A stretch of 64,000 nt of DNA, taken from Thermohalobaculum sediminis (GTDB taxonomy: Bacteria; Pseudomonadota; Alphaproteobacteria; Rhodobacterales; Rhodobacteraceae). The stretch is taken from positions 1 to 64,000 of the forward strand of contig NZ_JAMFKN010000006.1 of the NCBI RefSeq assembly GCF_023487995.1. Reading direction: 5' to 3'. This document shows positions 54,985 to 64,000 of this stretch, piece by piece. The translations under genes were made by a program, and so were the position numbers. The notes under the pieces were generated by a model that had not been told where the DNA came from, did not search any database, and worked only from the letters and a program-made list of their open reading frames with translations. The number at the start of each line of letters is the position of its first letter. Within the stretch, counting starts at the first letter, position 1.

Positions 54985-57444
54985 ATGAACATCCTCGCCT
55001 CGACCGACGAACCGGCCGTCATCCGCGACCCCGTCTGCGGCATGACCGTGGATCCCGACGCCGGCAAGCCCGCGCATGAGCACGATGGGCGGGTCTTCCA
55101 TTTCTGCAACCCCCGCTGCAAGGAGCGCTTCGCCGCCGCGCCCGGGGACTATGTGACCGCGACCGACCCGGTCTGCGGCATGAATGTCGATCGCGCCTCG
55201 GCCCGCCACATGGCCAAGCACGCGGGCGAGCGGTTCTATTTCTGCTCGGCCCGCTGCGTCGAGAAGTTCGAGGCCGCGCCCGACGACTATCTCGGCGACC
55301 GCCCGGCGCCGGAGCCGATGCCCGAGGGCACCGTCTACACCTGCCCGATGCACCCCGAGATCGAACAGGTTGGCCCCGGCGACTGCCCGATCTGCGGCAT
55401 GGCGCTCGAACCCATGGGCGTGCCCGCGGGCGATGAGGGGCCCAATCCCGAACTCGTCGATTTCCGCCGCCGCTTCGCGGTTGGCGCCGTGCTTACGCTG
55501 CCGGTGCTCGTGCTGGCCATGGGGCCGATGCTGGGCCTGCCGGTCCGCGATCTGCTGGGGGCACGGCTCGCGCAGTGGCTCGAACTCGTCCTCGCGACGC
55601 CGGTGATCCTCTGGTCGGGCTGGCCGTTCCTGCTGCGCGGCGCGCGGTCGTTTCGCACCTGGAACCTGAACATGTTCAGCCTGATCGCACTCGGCGTCGC
55701 GGCCGCATGGGCCTTCAGCCTCGTTGCCGTGCTCGCGCCCGGCATCTTCCCCGCAGGATTCCGCGACGCCGAGGGCCATGTCGGCGTCTATTTCGAAGCC
55801 GGCGCGGTGATCGTCGTGCTGGTCCTGCTGGGCCAGATCCTCGAATTGCGCGCGCGCGAGCGCACCGGTGCCGCGATCCGCGCGATGATGGACCTCGCCG
55901 CCAAGACCGCCCGCGTGATCCGCGAGGACGGCCGCGAGGAGGAGATCCCCCTCGCCGAGGTCAAGGTCGGCGACCGGATCCGCGTGCGTCCGGGCGAGAA
56001 GGTGCCCGTCGACGGCGAGGTGGTCGAGGGCCGATCCTCGGTCGACGAGTCGATGCTCACGGGCGAGCCCGTGCCGGTCGAGAAGGTCGCGGGCGATGCC
56101 GTGACCGGCGCCACGATCAACGGCACCGGCTCGCTGGTCATGGAAGCGCGGCGCGTGGGCAAGGACACCATGCTCGCCCAGATCGTCGAGATGGTGGCAA
56201 GCGCCCAGCGCTCGCGCGCGCCGATCCAGAAGGTGGCGGACGCGGTGGCGGGCAAGTTCGTGCCTGCAGTGATCGCGGTGGCGGTGCTCGCCTTCATCGG
56301 CTGGGCCGCCTTCGGGCCGCCGCCCGCCTATGCCTATGCGCTGGTCGCGGCGGTCGCCGTGCTGATCATCGCCTGCCCCTGCGCGTTGGGGCTGGCCACG
56401 CCGATGTCGATCATGACCGCCACGGGGCGCGGCGCGCAGGCGGGCGTCCTGATCAAGAACGCCGAGGCGCTGGAACGCTTCGCCGCCGTCGACACGCTGA
56501 TCGTGGACAAGACCGGCACGCTGACGCAGGGCAAGCCCTCGCTGACCGCCGTGCTGCCCGCAGGGGGCCATGACGAGGACGAGGTGCTGCGCCTCGCCGC
56601 GAGCCTCGAGCGGGGTTCCGAGCACCCGCTGGCCGAGGCGATCGTCGCGGGCGCCGAGGCGCGCGGCGTCACGCTCGGCCGGGCCGAGGATTTCGAGGCG
56701 GTGACCGGCAAGGGCGTCACCGGCCGGGTCGATGGCCGCGCGGTCGCGCTGGGCAATGCCGCGCTGCTGGACGATCTCGGCATCGAGCCGGGCGAGGCGG
56801 GGGCGCAGGCCGACGCGCGGCGCGACGAGGGCGAGACGGTGATGTTCGTCGTTCTCGACGGCCGCGTCGCAGGACTCGTCAGCGTGGCCGATCCGGTCAA
56901 GCAGACGACGCCCGAGGCGCTCGAGGCGCTGCACGCGCTGGGGCTTAGGATCATCATGGCGACCGGCGACAACGAGCGCACCGCGCGCGCCGTGGCCGGG
57001 CGGCTCGGCATCGACGAGATCCGCGCCGAGGTGCTGCCCGCCGACAAGGCCCGCATCATCCGCGAGCTTCAAGCAGAGGGGCGCAAGGTCGCAATGGCGG
57101 GCGACGGCGTGAACGACGCGCCCGCGCTCGCGCAGGCCGATGTCGGCATCGCCATGGGCACTGGCGCCGATGTCGCGATCGAGAGCGCGGGGCTCACGCT
57201 GGTCAAGGGCGATCTCAACGGGATCGTCCGCGCCCGCAGGCTCGCGCAGGCGACGATGCGCAACATCCGGCAGAATCTGTTCTTCGCGCTGGTCTACAAC
57301 GCCGCCGGCGTGCCGGTGGCCGCGGGCGTGCTGTATCCGGTCTTCGGTTTCCTGGTCTCGCCGATGGTCGCGGCGGCGGCGATGAGCCTCTCCTCGGTCT
57401 CGGTCATCACGAACGCCCTGCGGCTCGGCCGCATCCGGCTCTGA
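54985..57444 (+). CDS. Copper-translocating P-type ATPase with N-terminal YHS domains
   Basis: 819 residues from the ATG at 54985 (GCAGGA upstream). N-terminal tandem YHS-type zinc/metal modules ([10 protein letters not shown]... and [10 protein letters not shown]..., about 14-105), then a heavy-metal-binding motif [22 protein letters not shown] (about 115-140), then the P1B-ATPase: membrane CPC in [33 protein letters not shown] and [16 protein letters not shown]. It exports Cu(I) from the cytoplasm. No HMA domains, unlike classic CopA. Preceded by a CueR-type promoter and followed by a DUF411 gene. Confidence 0.92.
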   Translation: MNILASTDEPAVIRDPVCGMTVDPDAGKPAHEHDGRVFHFCNPRCKERFAAAPGDYVTATDPVCGMNVDRASARHMAKHAGERFYFCSARCVEKFEAAPDDYLGDRPAPEPMPEGTVYTCPMHPEIEQVGPGDCPICGMALEPMGVPAGDEGPNPELVDFRRRFAVGAVLTLPVLVLAMGPMLGLPVRDLLGARLAQWLELVLATPVILWSGWPFLLRGARSFRTWNLNMFSLIALGVAAAWAFSLVAVLAPGIFPAGFRDAEGHVGVYFEAGAVIVVLVLLGQILELRARERTGAAIRAMMDLAAKTARVIREDGREEEIPLAEVKVGDRIRVRPGEKVPVDGEVVEGRSSVDESMLTGEPVPVEKVAGDAVTGATINGTGSLVMEARRVGKDTMLAQIVEMVASAQRSRAPIQKVADAVAGKFVPAVIAVAVLAFIGWAAFGPPPAYAYALVAAVAVLIIACPCALGLATPMSIMTATGRGAQAGVLIKNAEALERFAAVDTLIVDKTGTLTQGKPSLTAVLPAGGHDEDEVLRLAASLERGSEHPLAEAIVAGAEARGVTLGRAEDFEAVTGKGVTGRVDGRAVALGNAALLDDLGIEPGEAGAQADARRDEGETVMFVVLDGRVAGLVSVADPVKQTTPEALEALHALGLRIIMATGDNERTARAVAGRLGIDEIRAEVLPADKARIIRELQAEGRKVAMAGDGVNDAPALAQADVGIAMGTGADVAIESAGLTLVKGDLNGIVRARRLAQATMRNIRQNLFFALVYNAAGVPVAAGVLYPVFGFLVSPMVAAAAMSLSSVSVITNALRLGRIRL

Positions 57445-57460
57445 CGAAGGATTGATTGAA

Positions 57461-57940
57461 ATGCCAATGAACTTCCGTGTCTCACATCCGCAGGGGTCCG
57501 CCGCGGCGCTTGCCCTCATCCTCGCGCTCGGCGCGCTTCCCGGCATTGCAGCGGCGCAGCGCGTCGAGGTGATGAAGTCGCCGACCTGCGGCTGCTGCGA
57601 GGGCTGGGCGAGCCACATGCAGGCCGAGGGCTTCGACGTGGCGGTCACAGACACGCCCGACGACGCGCTCGCCGCCGCGAAGGCGCGCCTCGGGATCACG
57701 CCCGAGACCGCCTCGTGCCACACCGCGACGGTCGAGGGCTATGTGATTGAGGGCCATGTCCCGGCCGAGGACGTCCGCCGCCTGCTGGCCGAGCAGCCCG
57801 AGGCGATCGGCCTCAGCGCGCCCGGCATGCCGCTCGGCTCGCCAGGCATGGAGATGGGTGGCGCGGCCGAGCGCTATGACGTCCTCCTGCTGCGTCGCGA
57901 CGGCACCACCGAGCACTTCGCGAGCCACGGGGCCGACTGA
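57461..57940 (+). CDS. DUF411 metal-binding protein
   Basis: 159 residues. Signal peptide (AAALALILALGALPGIAAAQ), then RVEVMKSPTCGCCEGWASHM with the family's CGCC metal site, ASCHTATVEGYVIEGHVPAEDVRRLL and a Met-rich PGMPLGSPGMEMGG. DUF411 proteins are periplasmic copper-binding proteins often paired with CopA. GAAGGA precedes the ATG. It lies 16 bp after the copper ATPase, surely co-transcribed from the CueR-type promoter. Confidence 0.9.
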   Translation: MPMNFRVSHPQGSAAALALILALGALPGIAAAQRVEVMKSPTCGCCEGWASHMQAEGFDVAVTDTPDDALAAAKARLGITPETASCHTATVEGYVIEGHVPAEDVRRLLAEQPEAIGLSAPGMPLGSPGMEMGGAAERYDVLLLRRDGTTEHFASHGAD

Positions 57941-58109
57941 GGTCCTCGGCCGAGGCCCCGTCAGCGGTCGCGCGGCGGCAGGGCGGGGCCCCACAGGCTG
58001 GCCGCCGGGGGCGGGGGCCGCGACATGCCCGAATGCCCCGCGCCCTTGCCATGCCGCGTGCAACGCGGTCTTGACGAGGCGATGGCCGGGCGGCCCAGCG
58101 CGCCGGGGC

Positions 58110-59739
58110 TCAGGCCCGAAGCCTCGGCGCCTGCGGCGCGGCCGGGTCCGCGGCCCGGGCGATGTGATGCTCGATCCAGAGCGTTGCCTCCTCGCCGGCC
58201 ATCGGGCGGCCGATAGCGTAGCCCTGCAGCTTGCCGCAGCCCATCGCGGTGAGCAGTTCGCGCTCGGCGCCAGTCTCGACCCCCTCGGCGATCGAATCGA
58301 TGCCCAGCGCCGCCGCGAGGCTCAGCATCGCCCCGGTCAGCTTCTGCTGCTCGGGCCGCTCGTGCAGCTTCATCACGAAGCTCCGGTCGATTTTGATCCC
58401 GTCGACATGGATGCGGTGCAGGTTTGAGATGGAAGCATGCCCGGTTCCGAAATCGTCGAGCTCGACCCGGAACCCCGCAGCCGAAAGCTGCGCGAGCACC
58501 CCGATTACGGGGTCGTCCTGGCTTTCGATCATCGCCGATTCCAGCAGCTCGACCGAGACCTCCCCCGGCGCGATCCCGGCGCGGTCGGCGTCGAACTGCA
58601 ACGTGTCGACAAAGCCCTCGACCCGCAGCTCGGCGGCGGTGAAGTTCAGCCCGATCCGCGGCACGCCAAGCGCTCGCGCCTTCCACCGCGCAAGCTGGCG
58701 GAAGGATTTCGCGCGCATCACCGCGCCGATCTGCGCGCCGAGTCCCGCCTCTGCCGCGATCTCGAGGAACTGCCACGGCGCCAGCACGCCGCGCTCGGGG
58801 TGGCGCCAGCGCACCAGCGCCTCGAAGCCGGTGATCTCACCCGTCGCTGCGTCGATCTGCGGCTGGAAGAAGGGCTCGATCTGGTCGCGCGCCAGCGCCT
58901 GGCGCAATTCCTCGGCGGTCTCGCGCCGCCGCCGCAGCCGGTCGCCGAGGTCGGTCGTGTAGAGCGAGAGCCGGCCCCGACCCAGACGGCTCGCCTCGCC
59001 CAGCGCGCGCTCGGCCTTGGTCATCAGTTCGGTCACCGGCGCCTCAGGCGCCTCGACGGCCACGCCGACCGAGGCGGTGACCCGCAGAACATGCCCCTCG
59101 ATCGCCGTGCGCGCGGCGATCAGCGCCTGCACGGACTGCGCCAGCTCGAGCACTTCCTCGACGTCCGAGCGACCGATGATCAGCAGCATGAAGTCGTCGG
59201 CGCCGCTGCGCACCGCCATGTCGCCAGCGCCGCAGGCCCCGCGCAGCGTCTCGGCGACATGGCCGAGGAAGCGGTCTGCCACGTCGCGCCCATAGGTCTC
59301 GTTCACCGTGCGGAAGCCGTCGAGATCGAGATGCAGCAGCGCGAGCGGCTGCGCCGCCGTCTCGGACCGCCGCCGCAGCCCCGCCACGTGCTCCGCCAGC
59401 TTGCGCCGTGTCGGCAGCCCGGTCACCGGGTCGTAGAGCGCCGCCTCGCCCAGATAGCCGGCCGCGTCGATGCGTCCGCCCAGCGGGGCCGGCAGCATCA
59501 CGGCGGGCAGGGCGTCGGGGGGCGAGCGCGGCGGTGGCCGCCTGCGCGGCCAGCCCGAGCCCGAGGCCCAGCATCAGCGCCGCGAGCCCCAGCGCCACCG
59601 CCCAGCCCCCGGCGCCTCCCGCCGCCAGTGGCCCGGTCATCGACGCCGCGCCAAGGCCGAGCCCCGCGAGGCAGCCTGCCGCCGCGCCGCGCAGCCCGCC
59701 GGCATGCCAGGATGCTGAGTGCGCCGGTCTCGGCGGCAT
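58110..59739 (-). CDS. Membrane-bound GGDEF(degenerate)-EAL c-di-GMP phosphodiesterase, frameshifted at C6
   Basis: Two frames make one gene. The 5' part starts at 59739 behind a strong GGAGGA and encodes two hydrophobic segments (AAGCLAGLGLGAASMTGPLA and AVALGLAALMLGLGLGLAA). The 3' part, open from 59501 to 58110, encodes a GGDEF-like domain with SGADD in place of GGDEF (cyclase inactive) and an EAL domain that looks intact (FEALVRW, LNFTAAEL, ELDDFGTGH, IKIDRSF, IAEGVET). The frame changes at CCCCCC (59517-59522 on the plus strand as G6). Removing one C gives a continuous 542-residue protein. Whether this is phase variation, mutation or sequencing error cannot be told here. galE lies 45 bp upstream in the same orientation. 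Confidence 0.8.
59517..59522 (-). repeat. C6 homopolymer at the frameshift point
   Basis: Six C residues on the coding strand, exactly where the N-terminal and catalytic frames must join. A C5 tract would read ...ALAPDALPAVMLP... continuously. Confidence 0.65.
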
Positions 59740-59784
59740 CGGGTCCTCCGCGAGGTCGTCCGGGCTGGGGCGCCCGCGACCTGC

Positions 59785-60795
59785 CTAGCGCGGCAGACCT
59801 TTCGCATCGGTGAACGTGGTCGCCTGCATCCGGCGCTCCCAGGCCAGCGCGTCGTGCACGATCCGGTCGAGGTCGTCATGCGCCGGCCGCCAGCCCAGCT
59901 CCTCGCGGATCCGCTCCGCATCGGCCACCACCACAGCCACGTCGCCCGGCCGCCGCGGCCCCTCGGTGACCGCAATCGGCCGCCCGGCGGCGCGCCCCAC
60001 GGCTTCGACCACCTCGCGGACCGAATGGCCGCGCCCGTAGCCGCAGTTGAGCGTGAGGCTCGCGCCCCCGGCCCGCAGGTGGTCCAGCGCCGCGAGATGC
60101 GCGGCGATCAGGTCGCTCACGTGGATGTAGTCGCGCAGGCAGGTTCCGTCCGGCGTGGGATAATCGGTGCCGAAAATTGCGATCCCCTCGCGCTGGCCGG
60201 TTGCCGCCTCGCAGGCCACCTTGATCAGGTGCGTGGCCCGCGGCGTCGCCTGTCCCGCGCGCCCAGCGGGGTCGGCGCCCGCGACGTTGAAATAGCGCAG
60301 GCACACATGCGGCAGGCCATAGGCCGCGTCCGCATCGCGCAGCATCACTTCGGTCATCAGCTTCGACCAGCCGTAGGGGCTCTCGGGCCGGGTCGGGGCG
60401 TCCTCGCGGATCGGCTTGCCCTCGCCCGCGCCATAGACGGCGGCGGTCGACGAGAAGATGAACCCACCGATCCCCGACGCCACCGCCGCCGAGATCAACG
60501 CATGCGACGCCAGCGTGTTGTTGGCGTAGTAGGCTAGCGGGTCGGCCACCGAGTCGGGCACGACGATCGAGCCCGCGAAATGCGCGATCTCGCGCACGCC
60601 GTGGCGCGCGATTACCGCGTCCACGAGCCCCCGGTCGGCGACCGAGCCCACGACCAGCGGCACATCTTCCGGCACCGCCTCGCGCCGCCCGGTGGCAAGG
60701 TTGTCCAGCACCACGACCGCCTCGCCGCGATCGCGCAGCGCCAGCACCATGTGGCTGCCGATGTAGCCCGCGCCACCCGTTACCAGAACCGCCAT
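59785..60795 (-). CDS. galE: UDP-glucose 4-epimerase
   Basis: 336 residues. NAD-binding VLVTGGAGYIGSHM, VLDNLATG, catalytic SSTAAVYG and YGWSK (Tyr-x3-Lys), CLRDYIHVSDLIAAH. Interconverts UDP-glucose and UDP-galactose, feeding the polysaccharide cluster with galactose donors. Start at the ATG at 60795. Followed 45 bp later by the GGDEF/EAL gene, an operon linking precursor supply to c-di-GMP. Confidence 0.95.
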   Translation of the reverse strand: MAVLVTGGAGYIGSHMVLALRDRGEAVVVLDNLATGRREAVPEDVPLVVGSVADRGLVDAVIARHGVREIAHFAGSIVVPDSVADPLAYYANNTLASHALISAAVASGIGGFIFSSTAAVYGAGEGKPIREDAPTRPESPYGWSKLMTEVMLRDADAAYGLPHVCLRYFNVAGADPAGRAGQATPRATHLIKVACEAATGQREGIAIFGTDYPTPDGTCLRDYIHVSDLIAAHLAALDHLRAGGASLTLNCGYGRGHSVREVVEAVGRAAGRPIAVTEGPRRPGDVAVVVADAERIREELGWRPAHDDLDRIVHDALAWERRMQATTFTDAKGLPR

Positions 60796-60936
60796 CCCCG
60801 ACCCCCGCGACACGCCGCACGCACTCTGAATTGATTAGCCCGCGCCGCCTTCGCCATCAACCGGCAGGCGAGGGCGCGGCGTCGCGGCACGGCGCTTGCA
60901 TCGCTTCGCGCGTTCACAGGCCGCAAGGAGACGCCG

Positions 60937-61806
60937 ATGCCGACCGCCGCCGCCCTTCCGCCCCGCGCCGCGGGTGCCGGCGCACCCCTCGCGGGCCACC
61001 CCCGGCAGCCGCGGGCGCTGGGCGCCGTCCGCGTGGGCGTGCGCGCGGGCGAGGTCGCCGGGGCCGCCGCGCGGCTTGCCGATCTCTACCAGCAGGGGTC
61101 GGCGCGCTGCCTCCTGCCTGCCGGCGAGCCTGCGGCGACCGCGGTGCTCATCAACACCGCCGGCGGCATCACCGGCGGCGACCGCTTCGCATGGCAGGCG
61201 CATGCCGGATCGGGGGCAGGGCTGGTCCTCGCCACCCAGACCGCCGAGCGCGCCTACCGCGCCCAGCCGGGCGAAACCGGGCGGGTCGAGACCCGCCTGA
61301 CGCTCGGCCCCGGTGCATGGCTCGACTGGCTGGCGCAGGAGACGATCCTGTTCGACGGCGCGGCGCTCGATCGCCGCCTGACCGTCGAGATGGCCGTCGA
61401 CGCCCGGCTCCTCGTGGTCGAGCCCGTCGTGCTCGGGCGCGCGGCGATGGGCGAGACGGTCGCGCAGGCGCGCTTCACGGACCGGTGGGAGATCCGCCGC
61501 GAGGGCCGACTGATCCGCGCCGAGGCCACGCGCCTCGACGGTCCCGTGGCCAGGATCGCCGCACGGCCCGCGGTGCTGGACGGGATGCGCGCCTTCGCCA
61601 CGATCCTCTATGCGGGGCCCGATGCTGAGCAGAAACTCGGCATCGCTCGCGCTCTTCTGCCCAAAGATCGTGCAGCTGCCTCCTTTTTGCGCGGGACATT
61701 GTCGATCAGGCTTGCCGCGCCCGATGGCGCGCGCCTACGGTCCGCGCTGAGTCATTTCCTGACCGGGTTTCGCGCGCACCCGCTGCCGCGCGTCTGGACG
61801 ATGTGA
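60937..61806 (+). CDS. ureD: Urease accessory protein UreD
   Basis: 289 residues; AAGGAGA precedes the ATG. UreD signatures: [52 protein letters not shown] and [14 protein letters not shown]. It scaffolds UreFG-driven nickel insertion into the apo-urease. First gene of the urease operon. Confidence 0.95.
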   Translation: MPTAAALPPRAAGAGAPLAGHPRQPRALGAVRVGVRAGEVAGAAARLADLYQQGSARCLLPAGEPAATAVLINTAGGITGGDRFAWQAHAGSGAGLVLATQTAERAYRAQPGETGRVETRLTLGPGAWLDWLAQETILFDGAALDRRLTVEMAVDARLLVVEPVVLGRAAMGETVAQARFTDRWEIRREGRLIRAEATRLDGPVARIAARPAVLDGMRAFATILYAGPDAEQKLGIARALLPKDRAAASFLRGTLSIRLAAPDGARLRSALSHFLTGFRAHPLPRVWTM

Positions 61807-61819
61807 GGAGGCACCCGCG

Positions 61820-62122
61820 ATGATGCTGACCCCCCGCGAGAAGGACAAGCTCCTGGTCTCGATGGCCGCCGAGGTGGCCCGCCGCCGCCTCGCCCGCGGC
61901 GTCCGGCTCAACCACCCCGAGGCCATCGCGCTGATCACCGACTTCGTGGTCGAGGGGGCGCGCGACGGCCGCGCCGTGGCGGAGCTGATGTCGGCCGGCG
62001 CCCATGTCGTCACCCGCGCGCAGGTGATGGAGGGCGTGGCCGAGATGATCCCCGAGGTGCAGGTCGAGGCCACCTTTCCCGACGGCACCAAGCTCGTCAC
62101 CGTCCATCATCCGATCCGCTGA
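61820..62122 (+). CDS. ureA: Urease gamma subunit
   Basis: 100 residues, the family length: [47 protein letters not shown] and [18 protein letters not shown]. Structural subunit of the Ni-urease. 13 bp after ureD. Confidence 0.97.
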   Translation: MMLTPREKDKLLVSMAAEVARRRLARGVRLNHPEAIALITDFVVEGARDGRAVAELMSAGAHVVTRAQVMEGVAEMIPEVQVEATFPDGTKLVTVHHPIR

Positions 62123-62136
62123 CCGAAAGGCACGCC

Positions 62137-62295
62137 ATGAAGCGTCTCGCAGCCGTCCTCGCCCTTGTCCCATCGGCCGCCCTCGCCGATGGCGGCGCGG
62201 CGGGCCACGTCCACCCCCACGGCCTCGAGGGCCTGCTGATCGCAGCCGTCCTGATCGCTGGCGCGCTGTGGGCTGCGCGGAGCCTGCGCAAGTGA
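62137..62295 (+). CDS. Small signal-peptide/membrane protein between ureA and ureB
   Basis: 52 residues, ATG at 62137 behind GAAAGG. A signal-like N-terminus ([19 protein letters not shown]), a His-rich HVHPHG (potential Ni site) and a second hydrophobic helix ([16 protein letters not shown]). It overlaps the ureB GTG by 4 bp (GTGA), so ureB translation is coupled to it. Similar tiny ORFs occur in Rhodobacterales urease operons; a nickel-related role is only a guess. Confidence 0.6.
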   Translation: MKRLAAVLALVPSAALADGGAAGHVHPHGLEGLLIAAVLIAGALWAARSLRK

Positions 62296-62597
62296 TCCCC
62301 GGCCAGATCTTCCCCGCCGAGGGCGATATCGTCCTGAACGACGGCCGCGAGGCGATCACCCTCACCGTCGCCAACACCGGCGACCGCCCGGTGCAGGTGG
62401 GCTCGCACTACCACTTCGCCGAGACGAACGCGGCGCTCGCCTTCGACCGCGAGGCGGCGCGGGGGATGCGGTTGGACATCGCCGCGGGAACCGCGGTGCG
62501 CTTCGAGCCGGGGCAAGAACGCGAGGTGCGGCTGGTGCCCTATGCCGGCGCGCGCCGGGTGTATGGGTTCAACCAGGCGGTGATGGGGGTGCTGTGA
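62292..62597 (+). CDS. ureB: Urease beta subunit
   Basis: 101 residues from GTG 62292: [55 protein letters not shown] and [12 protein letters not shown]. All family hallmarks are present. The start codon lies in a GTGA overlap with the upstream small ORF. Confidence 0.96.
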   Translation: MIPGQIFPAEGDIVLNDGREAITLTVANTGDRPVQVGSHYHFAETNAALAFDREAARGMRLDIAAGTAVRFEPGQEREVRLVPYAGARRVYGFNQAVMGVL

Positions 62598-62631
62598 TCC
62601 GCGCGAGCACCTGCACGAGGCGAGTGGTTCC

Positions 62632-63126
62632 ATGCCCCTGACCCTCCAGGGCTCCTGCCGCTGCGGCGCCGTGCGGTTCTCGGTCGCGAGCCACACGCCG
62701 CAGCCCTATCAACGCTGCTACTGCACCATCTGCCGCAAGACCGCGGGGGGCGGCGGCTATGCCATCAACATCATGGGCGTTGCCGCGACGCTGAAGGTCG
62801 AGGGGAGCGAGGCGACCGCCATCTATCGCGCCGAGATCCGCGACGAGGCGGGCCGTTGCGAGGTGAGCGAGGGCGAGCGCCATTTCTGCACGCTATGCGC
62901 CACCGCGCTGTGGGTCTGGGATCCGAACTGGCCGGACCTCGTCCACCCCTTTGCCTCGGCCATCGACACCGACCTCCCCGTGCCGCCGTCGCGCGTCCAT
63001 CTGATGATCGCCTTCAGGGCGCCCTGGGTCGAGCCACAGGTCGGCCCAGACGACCTCTGCTTCGACCTCTACCCCGCACAGTCGATCGAGGACTGGCACC
63101 GCACGCGCGGGCTATGGATCGAGTGA
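62632..63126 (+). CDS. GFA-family (glutathione-dependent formaldehyde-activating-like) zinc protein
   Basis: 164 residues; Zn ligands in GSCRCGAVRF, CYCTICRK and HFCTLCATALW, the CENP-V/GFA pattern. Most GFA-family members have no proven glutathione/formaldehyde activity. It sits inside the urease operon between ureB and ureC, an unrelated gene apparently inserted there. Confidence 0.88.
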   Translation: MPLTLQGSCRCGAVRFSVASHTPQPYQRCYCTICRKTAGGGGYAINIMGVAATLKVEGSEATAIYRAEIRDEAGRCEVSEGERHFCTLCATALWVWDPNWPDLVHPFASAIDTDLPVPPSRVHLMIAFRAPWVEPQVGPDDLCFDLYPAQSIEDWHRTRGLWIE

Positions 63127-63155
63127 CCGCGAGCACGGGGAGCGTTGTGAATGCC

Positions 63156-63248
63156 ATGTCGAAAAACGATATAAATCATATGGTTAAAACAGATTTCACG
63201 CGTGGTGAACCGTCGCGCCGCACCGCCTCGATGTCAGGAGAGGACTGA
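63156..63248 (+). CDS. Possible small ORF, 30 residues, AT-rich
   Basis: ATG at 63156 to TGA at 63246-63248, just ahead of ure[21 protein letters not shown] at the start. Codon usage (AAA, AAC, ATA, AAT) is unlike the surroundings. No ribosome-binding site seen. Could be a leader or a chance frame. Confidence 0.2.
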   Translation: MSKNDINHMVKTDFTRGEPSRRTASMSGED

Positions 63249-63252
63249 GCCC

Positions 63253-64000
<748 letters not shown>

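Overview
The window is GC-rich chromosomal DNA from an alphaproteobacterium, most likely a member of the Rhodobacterales. The pointers are gene content and synteny: clpS-clpA, a phasin, a SPOR-domain D-Ala-D-Ala carboxypeptidase, the division-site ATPase MipZ, cysteine-free L31, prs, and a urease operon with a small signal-peptide ORF inside it. No rRNA, tRNA or CRISPR array was seen.

Region 1 (1-16 kb) is the surface-polysaccharide cluster. It opens with the 3' end of a repetitive secreted adhesin-like protein. Then come two paralogous multidomain proteins of unknown function (2832-4721 and 9731-11734), four glycosyltransferases (two GT2, two GT4), a NodB-type deacetylase and a Wzy-like polymerase. 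An intact IS3-family element (8193-9417, GATC target duplication) lies between the paralogs. Much of 1.7-13.6 kb is visibly poorer in GC than the rest, as is usual for exchanged glycan loci. I read the two paralogs as nucleotidyltransferase-like + NDP-kinase-like + protein-kinase-like fusions with reciprocal loss of key residues. They are the best candidate for something undescribed.

Region 2 (16-25.4 kb) is the export machinery: a VpsP-like TPR protein, a Wzz/BY-kinase, an O-antigen ligase-type membrane protein with a coupled SH3 protein, a beta-barrel porin, a Wza-type export protein, and a lipoprotein made of three cyanovirin-N-like half-repeats. No flippase or initiating phosphosugar transferase is visible.

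Region 3 (25.6-37.4 kb) is mostly housekeeping: a Crp-family regulator with a perfect TGTGA-N6-TCACA palindrome upstream, a ferredoxin reductase, ClpA/ClpS, phasin, DacC-like carboxypeptidase, MipZ, L31, an EAL phosphodiesterase and Prs.

Region 4 (37.4-49.9 kb) holds a GntR-DUF2182-DUF1326 operon, an acrylyl-CoA-reductase-like enzyme, a cysteine-desulfurase-like protein, RsmD, an SDR, a peroxiredoxin, a FemAB-like protein, a type I secretion pair and an MlaC-like protein.

Region 5 (49.9-64 kb) has a thioesterase, an unusual ABC-exporter-like protein with a degenerate ATPase domain coupled to a cyclic-nucleotide-binding protein, a sugar isomerase-like protein, and a copper module (MerR-type promoter, YHS-type CopA, DUF411). 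It continues with a GGDEF/EAL gene frameshifted at a C6 tract behind galE, and the start of the urease operon (ureD, ureA, small ORF, ureB, GFA protein, truncated ureC). The c-di-GMP enzymes, galE and the polysaccharide genes together suggest a biofilm or capsule theme.
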